The position numbers and the translations under genes are program-made. The notes under the pieces were generated by a model. It was not told the DNA's origin, did no database searches, and worked only from the letters and a program-made list of their open reading frames with translations. A DNA stretch of 64,000 nucleotides from Termitomyces sp. T153 (lineage: Eukaryota > Basidiomycota > Agaricomycetes > Agaricales > Lyophyllaceae), in the NCBI GenBank assembly GCA_018296165.2, contig JACKQL020000004.1, positions 1,302,001 to 1,366,000 on the forward strand, read 5' to 3'. The stretch's first letter is position 1. Each line of letters opens with the position of its first letter. Shown piece by piece: positions 47,069-57,414 of the stretch.

Positions 47069-48230
47069 ATGCGCAAACTCACTCTCGAATCTGCTAGCCC
47101 TTGGATGGTGTCAGTAATGACTCTTTCGAACACAATTGAACCGAGCGTATTGACTTTTCTCACCAGTTCTGAGCCGTACAGGACAGGAAAGTGTCTTACT
47201 GTTGTCCTTCCAGCTCGTAGCCAAACCACCGATGTCCAAGTTATCAAATTGTATCCCCCGACTAACTCCGTAACTCTGCTTGTTGAAAAGCTTGGTTCTT
47301 CTTCTGACATTCCCCCTCATGCCATTTTGAAACTTGCTGATCGTCGCTTTGGAAATGCTCAAGAGGAGTTTTTAGACGAGCCGGCATGGCCTTGGACGAC
47401 AGACATAGAACGCGAATTTCAGGCAGGCCTTCATGCATATATTCAAATGCATGATCAACCTCCGGATTTAAGTCAGGATGAAGATGACGAACCAACATGG
47501 ATGCGCGAGTTACGACATTGGAATGAATTCAATTTCGTCCATCGACAAAAGAAAAAGGCTTATTCTTACTTGAAAGAGGCTCAATTGCGCGGCTACGTCC
47601 CCCGTTTTTTTTGGTGCGATTCACATTCCCATGTCATCTGAAGAGGTTCATCCTTCTCTTGATCATATTGATGGGCTCCTTATGGAATATATCCCCGGTC
47701 AAACGATGGGGGAGCTCCAGCCAGGTATCGACCTATCTTATGAAGAAGCGGAGAAAATATCTCAGAAAGTCCTGACTCTCGGCCGACGTTTACGGCATTA
47801 CGGTGTCGCCTATCATGATATTCATCTCAACAACATCATATTATGTGCACCCTCTAACGACCCAGTAGTTCTAATTGACTGGCGTCGTGCAGATGTCCGT
47901 TATTCCCACATTTCTGCAGAACAAAATTGGGAAAACAGATACCTCGTTCACGATTTTGAGCTCGATGTGCGCACGATTCTCCAGCGCGATGGACTTTGGC
48001 ATCGGTATAGTACTCCGATATCTGACGAGAGTCGAGAAGAACAGGCACGAAATTCGCGCTGGTACCTGACTAATCGTTCTGTGGCCAATCGGCCTACTCA
48101 TGAGTTGGAGAGATTTTATTATCGGGATCATAGTGTGCCTGATGAGAATGTTGGGTTGCAGTGGAAGGTTAAACCGAATGTTAAGACTCGACCTACTCTT
48201 GAACTATTTGAACCTCTGCCTGAGAAGTAG
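47069..48230 (+). pseudogene. Protein kinase-like gene with a one-base frameshift
   Basis: About 387 residues if one base is ignored. The N-lobe has a beta-3-like Lys in VQVIKLYPP; the hinge region is LLMEYIPGQTMGEL. The catalytic-loop block YHDIHLNNIIL replaces the usual H-R-D, and IDWRRA stands for D-F-G. Such small kinase-like genes are abundant in basidiomycetes and many are thought to be inactive or atypical. The two halves, 47069-47641 and 47631-48230, lie in different frames. A run of eight T at 47604-47612 joins them: seven T would give one continuous frame (RFFGAIHIPMSSEE). No intron fits at this point. It may be a true mutation or an assembly error. The neighbours give no functional hint. 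Confidence 0.72.
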
Positions 48231-49450
48231 TCGAGGGACGCCTTTTCAATGACATCGTGTGGCTGTAAATACCTCTACACTCCTTGGCCCCGTCAATCTG
48301 ACTTACTTCGCCATCTATATCACTTTTATCACACCCAGTTTCTCATCATCATCATCATCCTCACAGTTTACCAAGACAGCTCGACGTAAACGCGGGTTCC
48401 GGGGGTAAGGAGCGTTTTCGGAGGCCTCCGTGCGGAAAGGGTTACACCACAATACATCCTGTCATTCACCTCAAGTGAGACCGATGGCCGTTCTCGGCCC
48501 AGTGCCATTGTTTTGGCAGACGCTGGGTCAAGAGCAGTAGGGCCTGATGGTCTGATTTGATCTTTGACCAACGGTCTTGCATGTTTCATCAGTGCAACGG
48601 TCTTGCTTTCATACCACCACCACCGTCGTTCAGGTGAGCGCCCCGTCGCTCTATCACAGTCGCTCATACTTTTCGCAGAGTAGTGATTGCCTCACCGTCG
48701 TTTACATATTTTTAATCAAGCATCACTACCTTCGAAAGTATGATTCCCTCACACATATTCAATAAGCTGAACTTATTGAAGTCACTGCAGACTGATAACA
48801 AAATCACTATCTAAGGCCGATTATACCTAGCAAGGTTTGTTTTCACCGTAAGCCGAACGCCATACGTTTGCGGGTACCGGCCAGCTTACCAGTCAATTTC
48901 ATTACTAGGACTCACATTGTTTTGATTGTACATTTCTCTTTGGGCACCCTCCCACCTCACCCTCATTTTGGACATTTATTATTTTTAGCCTACCAGTTAT
49001 ATACTCTCATCTTGGACCTTTAACTAGGATACAGTAAATAGCCCTATCATGTCACTTCGTCAAATCAAAAAAGAGGTTGCCTATGGCGGCCGAAACGCGC
49101 TAAATCCGATGTCCTGTGCTTCCGCAAACTTCAACCAATCAAGACGGAGGTTATAGTTTTTGAAATATAGTAACCGTGCTCAAAGTTGGAACATAGACTC
49201 GTGACTCAGCCGTTATAAATGAGACGAAGTTGTGATATATACAATGATGGATCGGACAAGTGAAAGGGGGGTTTGCCCGGGGTTAATTCGGGCGTAGGCA
49301 AGTAAAGATTTACTTACAAATAAAATTTTGAGGCAAACAAAGGAGTGAAGTGGACAAATTATGCCAGAAAGTAAAGAGTAAAGACTTCAAATTACCTCAA
49401 AAGTAAAGACTCAAAAGTACAGAGTTGATTGAATACTGAAGAATTATATC
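48231..49450. other. Host intergenic region
   Basis: About 1.2 kb of CpG-normal DNA. A 99-codon minus-strand frame (48667-48368) has no motif I know and I do not call it a gene. Short (CAT)n at about 48341-48358. A segment near 49050-49260 has unusual purine/pyrimidine asymmetry but no coding evidence. Confidence 0.4.
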
Positions 49451-49955
49451 ATAGCTTAGACTCGTTTCCATCGTAGCACCGGAACGAGATATCAAAAAGG
49501 CTTTACACAGCCACCGAGCGTTCTCAGGAACGACATGACTTTGACAAACGAGGCGCGTTTTTGGACCCTTGCGCCCGTCTTCTTGATTTTGGCCGTTCTT
49601 GTGTACTTCAGAATATCCTGCACCTCGCTCTGGAGCTGACAGCACTTATAGATTCGCAGTCCTATTCTGGTGCTTGCTTTCCTCGTGTCTCGGCACACCA
49701 TTGCGTCGCTTTTTATCCGATTTGTGGGGGTATGCGCTGTTGAGCGCAGAGCAAAATGGTGCGCGACGGAGTAGAAGAGGGTTTGGAGAGCAAGAACAGT
49801 GGGAAATGGAATATCGGCATAGAAATGTTTGAACGTTCTCCTGCAAGACGACTATGCGCCATCAATTCATGACTTGTGCTCGAGAAACTTTTCATTATCC
49901 ATTAACTAATGGTCACCTACTTGGTAAAATCTGCGTTCGACCACTGACAATTCGA
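49451..49955. repeat. Dispersed repeat R1, copy 2
   Basis: Matches 2880-3315 in the same orientation, with an extra 52 bp or so near 49732-49784. On the minus strand this copy holds an intact 69-codon frame (49701-49492, MVCRDTRKASTR..) that has a stop and a deletion in copy 1; a real product is unlikely. Origin unknown. Confidence 0.7.
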
Positions 49956-50244
49956 TATTGAATATTGAGTGTTCAACGCTCTCCCGTTTTACCCATGGCT
50001 TACAATTTCCAAATGCGGACGTGCGGTCCACTAGTCCACTTCCAAATTTTCAGCACGAGTTGGAGGCTGACTGCCCTCTGGCTTCCTTTCATGAGGTATA
50101 AAATCCCCTGATTCTTGCCTTCCCTTCTTCCTTATTCCTCTCTTTCGTACCACCATCGCCCACACTATCTACACCCCTTTGATCTCTGCTTTACGCGCAC
50201 AATATCACATTACTATCTTACATCTATTCTACAAGCCATCCACT

Positions 50245-51203
50245 ATGCGAATTCCTTCGAGCTCGTCGTTCGTTCTTGCCGCCGCTCTAGTTGCCTCTTC
50301 CTCGACCCCAAGTCTGGCTGCCCCTGCCCCTTCCGAAGGAGGTATGACCACTTCCTCTAGCAACCAGTTCATTGCTTCTCGAAGCAGTACCATTGTTCAC
50401 CGTGCGGAAGATCAGAATGACTTGACGGAAAGCGGCCATTCACACGGATCTCGTAAGTTTCCCTGACCATATGGTGACTTGAAAACTCTTTAAATTTCCC
50501 TCCAGCGGAGGAAGACGATGTACTATTCAAATGCAAGCTCTTACACGACGAAAACCACCCGGACTCTGCTCAGGAAAAGCCCCCACAAAGGGACGAACTG
50601 GGGGCTGACCACAGCTCCCCATCGACGGCAGCCCAACACACCCCCAACAACACTCCACGCATCAACGCGCGTGACGGTGGTGATCTTCTCCGTGTCACGC
50701 TTGGTTCGAATCTGCAAAGCCCTCTGTCCCAGGCGGCTGGCCTTTCGCAAGTATTGCCCGGCGATCGTCCGGGTGTTCCAGCAGGAGGAGTCGGTGCTCT
50801 AGGAGGAGCCGGTGCTCCAGCGGGTGTCCCAGGTCACATTCCCGCGGTCCTTAACACTCCTCCAGCTCTCCCAGCACCAGCACCCGCTGCACCAGTACCT
50901 GCACCAGTACCCTCTGCTCCAGCACCCCCGGCTCCAGCACCTCCAGCACCCCCTGCACCCCCTGCACCAGCTCCTCCTGCTTCAGCACCCCCGGCTCCAG
51001 TATCCCCTGCTGCAGTACCCCCTGCTCCAGCACCCCCTGTTCCAGCACCCCCTGTTCCAGCACCTCCAGCGCCCCCTGCTCCAGCACCTCCAACACCCCC
51101 TGCACCTCCAGCACCCCCTGCACCTCCAGCAACCCCTTCTGGAGCCTCCGCTCCTCCCTCTGGACCTCATCAGGCATCTTCTGGAACACCGGACCACGCC
51201 TAG
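50245..51203 (+). CDS. Secreted Pro/Ala-rich protein, two exons
   Basis: 301 residues predicted. The start at 50245 gives a good signal peptide (MRIPSSSSFVLAAALVASSS, cleavage likely near SLA-APAP). The 53-nt intron 50453-50505 (GTAAGT..CAG) joins GSR/P frames. The mature part first has a charged, low-complexity segment (HDENHPDSAQEKPPQRDELG), then a Gly-rich stretch (GDRPGVPAGGVGALGGAGAP). It ends with about 100 residues of P-A-P, P-P-A-P and P-V-P-A-P repeats (about 50870-51140). A TATA-like box (tataaaa) lies near 50098, about 145 bp upstream. It may be a cell-wall protein or another extracellular protein. No enzyme domain or GPI signal is evident. The repeat length may vary between strains. 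Confidence 0.75.
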
Positions 51204-51973
51204 AAGCCCTCTGCTTCCGTCTTTCTCTTTTTTCGACGGCGAACACTTTATCATCATTTTTTGAAAATAGATAGAAATTTTCGTTATAGTATACCCCAAC
51301 GTGTATAGCCCTTCCGACTTGGATAAATCATATCTTTTGGTTCGGATATCAGATGCGAAGATTCTGTAAGGACATTGGAGCTAAGGATCTCTATTGCTTT
51401 CATACCTCAGCAACTCGGACGGTGTATGTTTGAGTTGTCCCTCAATGAACTGACAAATCGCTTAATTTCTTATTAGATAGAAAATGGAAATGTTTTTTGT
51501 AGCTGGTCGAAGGTTATGTAGAGGAGCGCGGGGTTACAGAATCATTGTGCCGATCCCAACTGGTCATTAGATAAACACAGCGTCAAGCGAACCAGCCAAG
51601 TTCCCAAATGGCTCTCTTTCAGATCATCATGACAGAGTCGATGAACGCTGAGAATGCTTTTCTCTAGTCGGTAATAACGTGAGCCGGACGTTTGATCAAG
51701 ACTAAGACGATCTTCGGTATGGTGACCCGTAAAGAACAAGCTGCCCATTTCGGGACGAACGTTCGATTTCAATCACGCCGATTAACGCGCACGACGCGTT
51801 TGCGCGTCCTAACACGTGATGAACACAGCAACATCACGGCTGGTTCATATCCAGGTCGAGCTTCGAAGTATGTCAAACCCCGAGAAATCTTCACACCACA
51901 GCTTCCCTTCACTCTCCTTCCCCGTCGGAGCCTTCCCCTTGCACATCCCTAGTTAATTGGAACCCGGGAAACA
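51204..51973. other. Intergenic region
   Basis: About 770 bp holding the 3' UTR of the Pro-rich gene and the promoter of the next gene. Reading frames on both strands are short and without motifs. A CpG-rich patch (about 51770-51830) lies upstream of the next start. Confidence 0.4.
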
Positions 51974-52565
51974 ATGTCAGAACCCGCGGACAAGAATTTG
52001 CCAAAGGTATCAGAGGCGCTCCGCGCAGATGAAGAGGAAAACGTTCAAGCAACTGGAGAGGGAGAACACGACGATGGAGAAGAGAGCGACGAGTATGAGG
52101 TGGGTGATGAGGTGGGTGTAGCCATCATTGTTTCAAGCGTTCACTTGTAACCACATACCACTAGGGAGACTCCAAGGAATTTGACGAAGAGGATGAGGAA
52201 GATGACGAGGGGGACGAAGCTGATAACGACGAGGAAAATCAGGTTTGTGTTGCTACCATCATAATTTTATCGCCTTAGAAGCTTAAATTGGGTTTCAAGG
52301 GCAAAAACTCCAATTTGACCGCCATGCTGCTGGGAGACGTAAGTTCAATCTAGACTCTGAGTATGGCTTGAGCTAAATTTGTGATATCAAGCCAAATGCT
52401 GGTGACGAAGAAGAAGATGAGGAGGAGGAGGAGGAGGAAGACGAAGCAGACGATTATGTTGACGAGGCCCCAGAAACCGCTACAATGAACGGTAAAAAGA
52501 GGACTAGAGAGGACCTCGCCGAGGAAGCCAGCGAGGAGCCCGAAGGAAAGAAAGCCAAGGCTTGA
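51974..52565 (+). CDS. Acidic nuclear-type protein, four exons
   Basis: A highly acidic protein of about 140 residues that may act as a histone chaperone or related nuclear protein. Exons are 51974-52111, 52165-52242, 52300-52338 and 52392-52565, each intron 53-57 nt with GT..AG ends. The start is MSEPADKNLPKVSEALRADE. Runs of Glu/Asp in exons 2 and 4 surround a conserved-looking core in exon 3 (GKNSNLTAMLLGD). The C-terminus is basic (GKKRTREDLAEEASEE, then KKAKA), a plausible nuclear localisation signal. The first donor is duplicated: gtgggt occurs at 52100 and 52112 in frame, so two isoforms differing by four residues are possible. The family is a guess from composition. Confidence 0.65.
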
Positions 52566-52946
52566 AGCTTGAATTCCTGGAGAAAGAACTTCCTATATAT
52601 ATACTTGTTACAAAACATATAACGAAAATCTTTTATTTATCCTTCTTTATATTCATCTGGACGTCTTATAGTCTTACATATCGAAGAAATGAGACTCGTA
52701 TGAGCGATAGAAAGGTTAACCACAGGCTACATCCAGCCAAGATTCAGAATCCCAGGTACAGATAGTGATGGGGTTGAAATGTTTGCCAGTACTCAGTGCA
52801 TACGAGTGATGATAATTTATTGCAAATTCCGCTCGTATCCGTACGTGTCTCTGTTTGACATGGTGGCTAACGAAACTCAATTTCTACAGAGGACCCGGTA
52901 GTGGTAACGTACGTTGAGAAGTATGAAACTTGAAGCAAATTCAATG
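52566..52946. other. Intergenic region between convergent genes
   Basis: About 380 bp between the stop of the acidic protein gene and the stop of the PPOX gene on the other strand. AT-rich near 52600-52660; it should contain both 3' ends. I see no other feature. Confidence 0.5.
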
Positions 52947-53730
52947 TCAGGGAACGGTCGCCTCCGAATCCCACGATCCATCACTTGTCCTCCAGAACCT
53001 CGTCCTCCGATTCGGTATGACGCCCAATTCAACGTAATCCACATCTGTAGGGTCAACGATCAACAGCGCGAAATTTCCCAGCGCGGTATCCCAATTCCTC
53101 TTAGTTTCCTCATCTCCATCTTCAGATGGCTCCTCTAATCTAATCGGCCACTTTTTCGCTTCCTCCTCGCCGCCCTCCAAGGGTGAGCCCGGGGTAGGAC
53201 GGCACCAGCTTGCTTTCATGTGTGCACTCATGTTTTTAAAAGACTCCTTCCTTTTCGCTTCCCAATCAAAGTGCTCATCCTTCAGAGTGGCAACTGCGCT
53301 GTTCGAAACCGCAAGCTCAACGTTGTGAAGAAAATGCTTGTACAGGCTGTTGGTTGGGGCAGGGATCGCGCTTGCGATGCCGGAGATGCGGAACTGCTCT
53401 CGAGTACCTTCGATCCACCAGGCAACCTCGACGTGTGGGTTGGATATAATCTGCGAGATCTTGGGCGTGCGGATGTCCGTCGTGGTCAGAAATAGAGGCA
53501 GGGAGGGCTTCGATCTTGGGCTAATGAACTCGCGGAAGATGAGTGAGCGGACATGCGGTACAGGAGTCATTGGATCAATCGAGGCAAGTTGAACCACTTG
53601 TCAAGAAATTATCTCAGGTTCCTACAAATTGACCACGCCATTCTCGCTTCCACTTACCAACAGCTTTCTCGTGATCTGCGAGAGCCTCAGTGATGGCAGT
53701 TTTCCAGCGAGGAACAACAAAGGTCGTCAT
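52947..53730 (-). CDS. PPOX-type FMN-binding protein (pyridoxamine 5'-phosphate oxidase family)
   Basis: 240 residues from exons 53730-53658 and 53596-52947; the intron has GTAAGT and ACAAG ends. It starts MTTFVVPRWKTAITEALADH. The domain has the order of fungal PPOX-like proteins: VQLASIDPMTPVPHVRSLIF (FMN-binding strand), LFLTTTDIRTPKISQIISNP, HVEVAWWIEGTREQFRISG, a helical insert with WEAKRKESFKNMSAHMKASW, and a C-terminal FALLIVDPTDVDYVELG, then RRTRFWR. These residues line the flavin site in pyridoxamine phosphate oxidases. It may oxidise pyridoxamine phosphate or reduce another flavin-linked substrate; the Alr4036-like subgroup has no firm function. It is not adjacent to other vitamin B6 genes here. 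A solo LTR lies about 340 bp upstream of its start. Confidence 0.82.
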
Positions 53731-54066
53731 GGTGGCTAGAGTTCAAGCCTTGAAATTGAACATTAGGAATAATGACCTCACCTTCATATAATAGGGGTCA
53801 TACGACCAAGGAGCCTTCCTTCTGAAAATGGCCCCTCTCCCACAATGGTAACTCTATTATTGCCACTGAGGACGTGTTAAGTTCTGACCTTGATCAGGTT
53901 CAAGCCTCTTAGTGGAGGTCAGGTGACCTGAGAGGACATCACCCACAAGAGGTCTTCGTTACAAGCTTTCCTTGTGTTGACACTTTTTCTCAGGTACGCC
54001 CACACTAATTCATACAATGTAAATCTAATTACTCACCTCGATTGGCCACAAGTATGATAGGGTTCG
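53731..54066. other. Upstream region of the PPOX gene
   Basis: 336 bp between the start codon and the solo LTR. A self-complementary ctcaggtcacctgacctc-type stretch lies near 53918-53941 (ggtcaggtgacc). It could bind a dimeric regulator, but there is no direct evidence. No reading frame stands out. Confidence 0.4.
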
Positions 54067-54421
54067 TGTTAGCATCCTAACACGTGTGTCACACTATGTG
54101 GTAGATGAGTATATAGTCCTCAGTCGAATACAAGTGACTTAGTAATTAGCATACCTGTGTGATAGATAAGTATATAGTCTAAGGTATGATGTCAGAGCCT
54201 GTCATATGCGTGGTATGTAATGTGGTTACTCACCCTCAGTCGAATACAAGTGACTGAGGGTGTCGTAGGGTACGTAGCGATATTTATATGTGTCAGTATG
54301 GACAAAGGAACTCATGTGATATTGTGGAAGGCCCAGGGGATGGCCTTGTTGTTGTGCCACAGGGGTGCGCTCATTGTTTCGTCGTGATGAGGTTGCCGGT
54401 GCATAGACCGGGGTCCTAACA
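54067..54421 (-). mobile_element. Solo copia-type LTR
   Basis: 355 bp with ends TGTTAG..CTAACA and perfect duplication GTTCG on both sides (54062-54066 and 54422-54426). Orientation is taken from the ladder ccctcagtcacttgtattcgactgaggg, which matches the F LTRs in reverse. It still has many CpG sites, so it is younger than F. Only the LTR remains. Confidence 0.85.
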
Positions 54422-54426
54422 GTTCG

Positions 54427-54485
54427 CGCCCGTTCTTTTTGAGCGAAAAGCTTTAGAACTGCATGCATCGTACTCCGTACTCACC
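54427..54485. other. Short host or transposon spacer
   Basis: Less than 60 bp; nothing recognisable. It leads into the degraded ORF at 54486. Confidence 0.3.
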
Positions 54486-55830
54486 ATGCTCACTATGCGA
54501 CCCCTCTTAAAATCCCATGAGGAGATCGCCAAGGGATACCCAACGTTCCTGGAAGTAGTCAGACAGACATGTCCGGACAGTCCCAACAGCTGTCCGAAAC
54601 CATTGTCGGACCGAATTCAGCACCCAGCAGATTGCCCCTATTGGACAGACTTTAGGTTGTCACAGCGGGGATGGAAAAGGAAGGTCGAATGATCCCGAAA
54701 CAGAGAACAGTCCAAAGAAGATGTGCTTATTTGAATCATCACATTCTGTGGAAAATCCTCTAGTCCAACGTGATGCAGTACATCAAACTGGTTGATCAAA
54801 TCAAGAAACAAATTAAGCGCCAATTTGAGAGGGGAAACCAGCAATCAAGCGCACTCCAGACTGGCAAGAAAATTGAACATGATGAGAACCACGCTGAAGG
54901 ATCAAGATCTTGACAGCACTCAGTCCACTCAAATCTATTGATAGACAGACAGACCAGTTGATTGAAAGTGTCAGACATAGCATCTTGAATCAGATGGGAA
55001 GGACAGCAATGATGGTAGCCCTGCTCAGGAGAGACCGAATATTGCTAAATCCAAATTGCCTTGGTATGAAGATGAACTCGCTGCAAGAGCAGCAGGACAA
55101 TTCAAAACCCAAAAAACATGAAAACTCCTCAAGTGCTTTAGTTGAAACCCATCCAAAGTTAAACAAAAAGTCAGCCTTGCACCAACAGTTCCCTTCAATG
55201 CATGGGATAACATCGTCAATGGAAGATCAGTCAACCTTGACATTCTCTCCAGCTCTTTCAACCATGTCAGAGCTCTTCAAGAGGATAGAGGTCATGTGTT
55301 GGATATTATGACTTTGTCCTTGGAAGCAGCAATCCAATTCAAAAGGTCAAAACATATGGCCAGTGGATTACAACCTTCACTCTCTTGGAAGAGGCAATGT
55401 GATTTACCTTCCAACATTGTGAATTTGAGTTCAGAGAGTACTCAAGATTCATCAGTCACTATTCTGCCTTCAAGAGTGAATCAGCACATGGAAGAATCAT
55501 CAAATTTGACAAAGCCATCAGAGCTGAGGTGGCAGGAAGTCAATGAATCTTACTCACCAACTTTGATAGGTTTAGGAAGCTTGAGCATGCAATCCTCAAC
55601 AGCGATCCAGATTGTCATCAAAAGGAGGCAAATCAAAATGTGACATGCAATCAGGTGGCAGTTCACATTCAACAAGTACTCCCAATATAAGCATGCCCAT
55701 CAAAGGTGTGCAGGTACTCACCCAACAACAGAATATAAATAATTGGTTGCACTACAAAGCAGTTTGTGGGATGCACCCACAAAACCTCCATTATAACTAT
55801 TGGGGCAAATCGGAGACTGTTCTGGGATAG
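54486..55830 (+). pseudogene. Degraded Gag-like ORF of a retroelement (possibly DIRS or tyrosine-recombinase type)
   Basis: Readable blocks in order: a first open frame 54486-54692, then PWYEDELAARAAGQF (near 55060), LAPTVPFNAWDNIVNGRSVN, LDILSSSFNHVRALQEDRGH, then in another frame FREYSRFISHYSAFKSESAH and GRIIKFDKAIRAEVAGSQ (about 55430-55545), and FDRFRKLEHAILNSDPD. This resembles the ORF1 of basidiomycete elements that end in a Cys/His finger (here decayed). I place it as a retroelement capsid ORF, with DIRS-like the best guess. At least two frameshifts and five stops occur. No RT or recombinase follows; the region beyond 55830 is short and degraded before the solo LTR. Confidence 0.42.
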
Positions 55831-55987
55831 CAATTCCTCTACAAACAGCATAGGGCACTACAAGTGCATGTGTCATATACATTGTAGTGGAACATGTTTT
55901 GTGTCATATGCTACATGTCCAGCAGAGTCCTCTGCATTGTAGTGGAAGTCAACAATGACATCCATTGTAAGAGGCAGTTCTGTTAGC
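55831..55987. other. Degraded sequence between the Gag-like ORF and a solo LTR
   Basis: About 155 bp, CpG-poor, without coding signal. It ends with the target site TTAGC. Confidence 0.35.
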
Positions 55988-56149
55988 TGTCAGGACCCAT
56001 ACCATTTCCCCCTTCCCTTCATCATTATCCAACCTCAGATTCTACACAGTCTCTCTCTGGATCTCAGCCACACCTCCAGATCTCAGCCACAGTCCTGTTT
56101 CAGCCACATCCAGGTTTGAGCCACCCCTAGGACCACTTTTCCTGTTCCA

Positions 56150-56470
56150 GATCATTTCCACAGGCACAGATCACTTCCACAGGTTCCAGATCACTTCCAC
56201 TTGTCTCAGATCACTTCCATTTGTCCCATTTCACTTCCACCTATCCCAGATCACTTTCACCTGTCCCAGATCACTTCCACCTGTCCCAGATCACTTCCAG
56301 AATTGCTTCCCTTGTTCCACATCACCTCCTCATGACTTAAATCACTTCCTGCTCAGACTTAGATCACTCCCACATGACTCAGATTACTTTCCCCTGACTC
56401 AGATCACTTCCACCTGACTTAGATTACTTCCACTTGAGTGAGATCACTCCCACCTGACTTAGATCCCTTC
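56150..56470. repeat. Degenerate 19-20-bp tandem array in the solo LTR
   Basis: About 15 units of the kind cagatcacttccacctgtcc, with the middle of each unit variable. It lies upstream of the TATA box, a usual place for LTR enhancers. Confidence 0.8.
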
Positions 56471-56500
56471 CAACTTCCACTTTTGGTAGTGTCTAAAAGC

Positions 56501-56509
56501 TATATAAGG
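56501..56509 (+). promoter_or_regulatory. TATA box of the solo LTR
   Basis: tatataagg, about 230 bp before the LTR end. Placement between the repeat array and the LTR 3' part fits a U3/R border. Confidence 0.5.
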
Positions 56510-56731
56510 TCCTCTAGTCTGTAGCTACACTCCAGTCTTGAGATTACCTATTGTGTCTGCTTTTTACTTGTGTTCATCCTCCTGTCTCTTTCTCTTCAAT
56601 CTATCAGCTCCAGGTTTATCTTTGTAAGTTCTCTTATTTCTCAATTCAACCACATACTTGTTGGCTATCAAGTCTGCCCAGGTGGTTCTTTTGCTCTGTA
56701 GGAGCCCCTCCAGGGTCAAGGGATCCTGACA

Positions 56732-56849
56732 TTAGCCAGTGGGTGCCATCACAGGACTGTTTCTATTCAAAGGCTAGTCTGTTGTTGAGATCTTTGCCTG
56801 TCACTGAATCCTGTCACAGGACCATTTCCATTTGAAAGATCTTGGTCCA
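56732..56849. other. Gap between solo LTR and element D
   Basis: Less than 120 bp, CpG-poor and apparently a continuation of the degraded element in which the solo LTR landed. The bases gtcca (56845-56849) should be the left target duplication of D; the other copy lies outside the window. Confidence 0.35.
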
Positions 56850-57059
56850 TGTATCATTTCTGTTATGGGTAGTGCAGCTTACAGTTCACACAATGTAAGT
56901 CAAAATCAGTGGATAGTTCTGTCTATGAAGTATGAAGTAAGGTGCTGCATTACATAAGTTATAGTATAATACTTTTAGGGATAGCATCACATAATGCTAT
57001 CAGTGTAATTAAATAATAATATGTAATATATGTATGCATGTAACGGGCACTCTGTTACA
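56850..57059 (-). repeat. 3' LTR of element D
   Basis: 210 bp, reverse complement of the A LTR, with the polypurine tract (aaaaggggggta on the minus strand) next to it. Confidence 0.83.
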
Positions 57060-57414
57060 TACCCCCCTTTTGAGTCTGTCAACAGACTCACTTCCACACA
57101 AATAAAGTTGAAGAATAAAGGGTGGGATATAGCATCCCACCCAAGGGTGTGCACCAGAATTCACATGCAAATTCCTATGTATATCAGTAGTAGAATCAAC
57201 TGATTCTACATGGATGAGTGTACTTCAGTTGTGTTGAGTGAAGAATATGGGCTGCTTGAGCCCATGTGCAATTTACCAAATATCAGTAGTAGAATCAACT
57301 GATTCTACATGGATGAGTGTACTTCAGCACACTGTCCAACTGTGCTGAGTGAAGAATATGGGCTGCTTGAGCCCATGTGCAATTTCCCAATTTGTAGTGA
57401 GCTATGATAGTAGC
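57060..57414. repeat. Direct duplication in the 3' non-coding part of D
   Basis: A unit of about 100-113 bp occurs twice in tandem (57181-57279 and 57280-57392), starting atatcagtagtagaatcaac. Copy 2 has 14 extra bases (cacactgtccaact). Element A has one copy only (about 33440-33500), so the duplication is specific to D. The rest of this 355-bp stretch is non-coding. Confidence 0.8.

Larger units (their letters stand above)
55988..56731 (+). mobile_element. Solo LTR with tandem repeats (gypsy-type ends)
   Basis: 744 bp, starting TGTCAGGACCC and ending GGATCCTGACA, with identical TTAGC on both sides (55983-55987 and 56732-56736). A TATA box (tatataagg, 56501-56509) is followed by a plausible transcript start. 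The 5' half holds a tandem array described separately. No internal element remains. Confidence 0.88.

Noticed and set aside
47604..47612. Programmed frameshift in the kinase-like gene
   Set aside because: A T8 run could slip, but no downstream structure or known precedent in this family; a mutation or read error is simpler.
48368..48667. 99-codon minus-strand frame in host DNA
   Set aside because: No motif, no introns, no neighbour support; equally long frames appear by chance.
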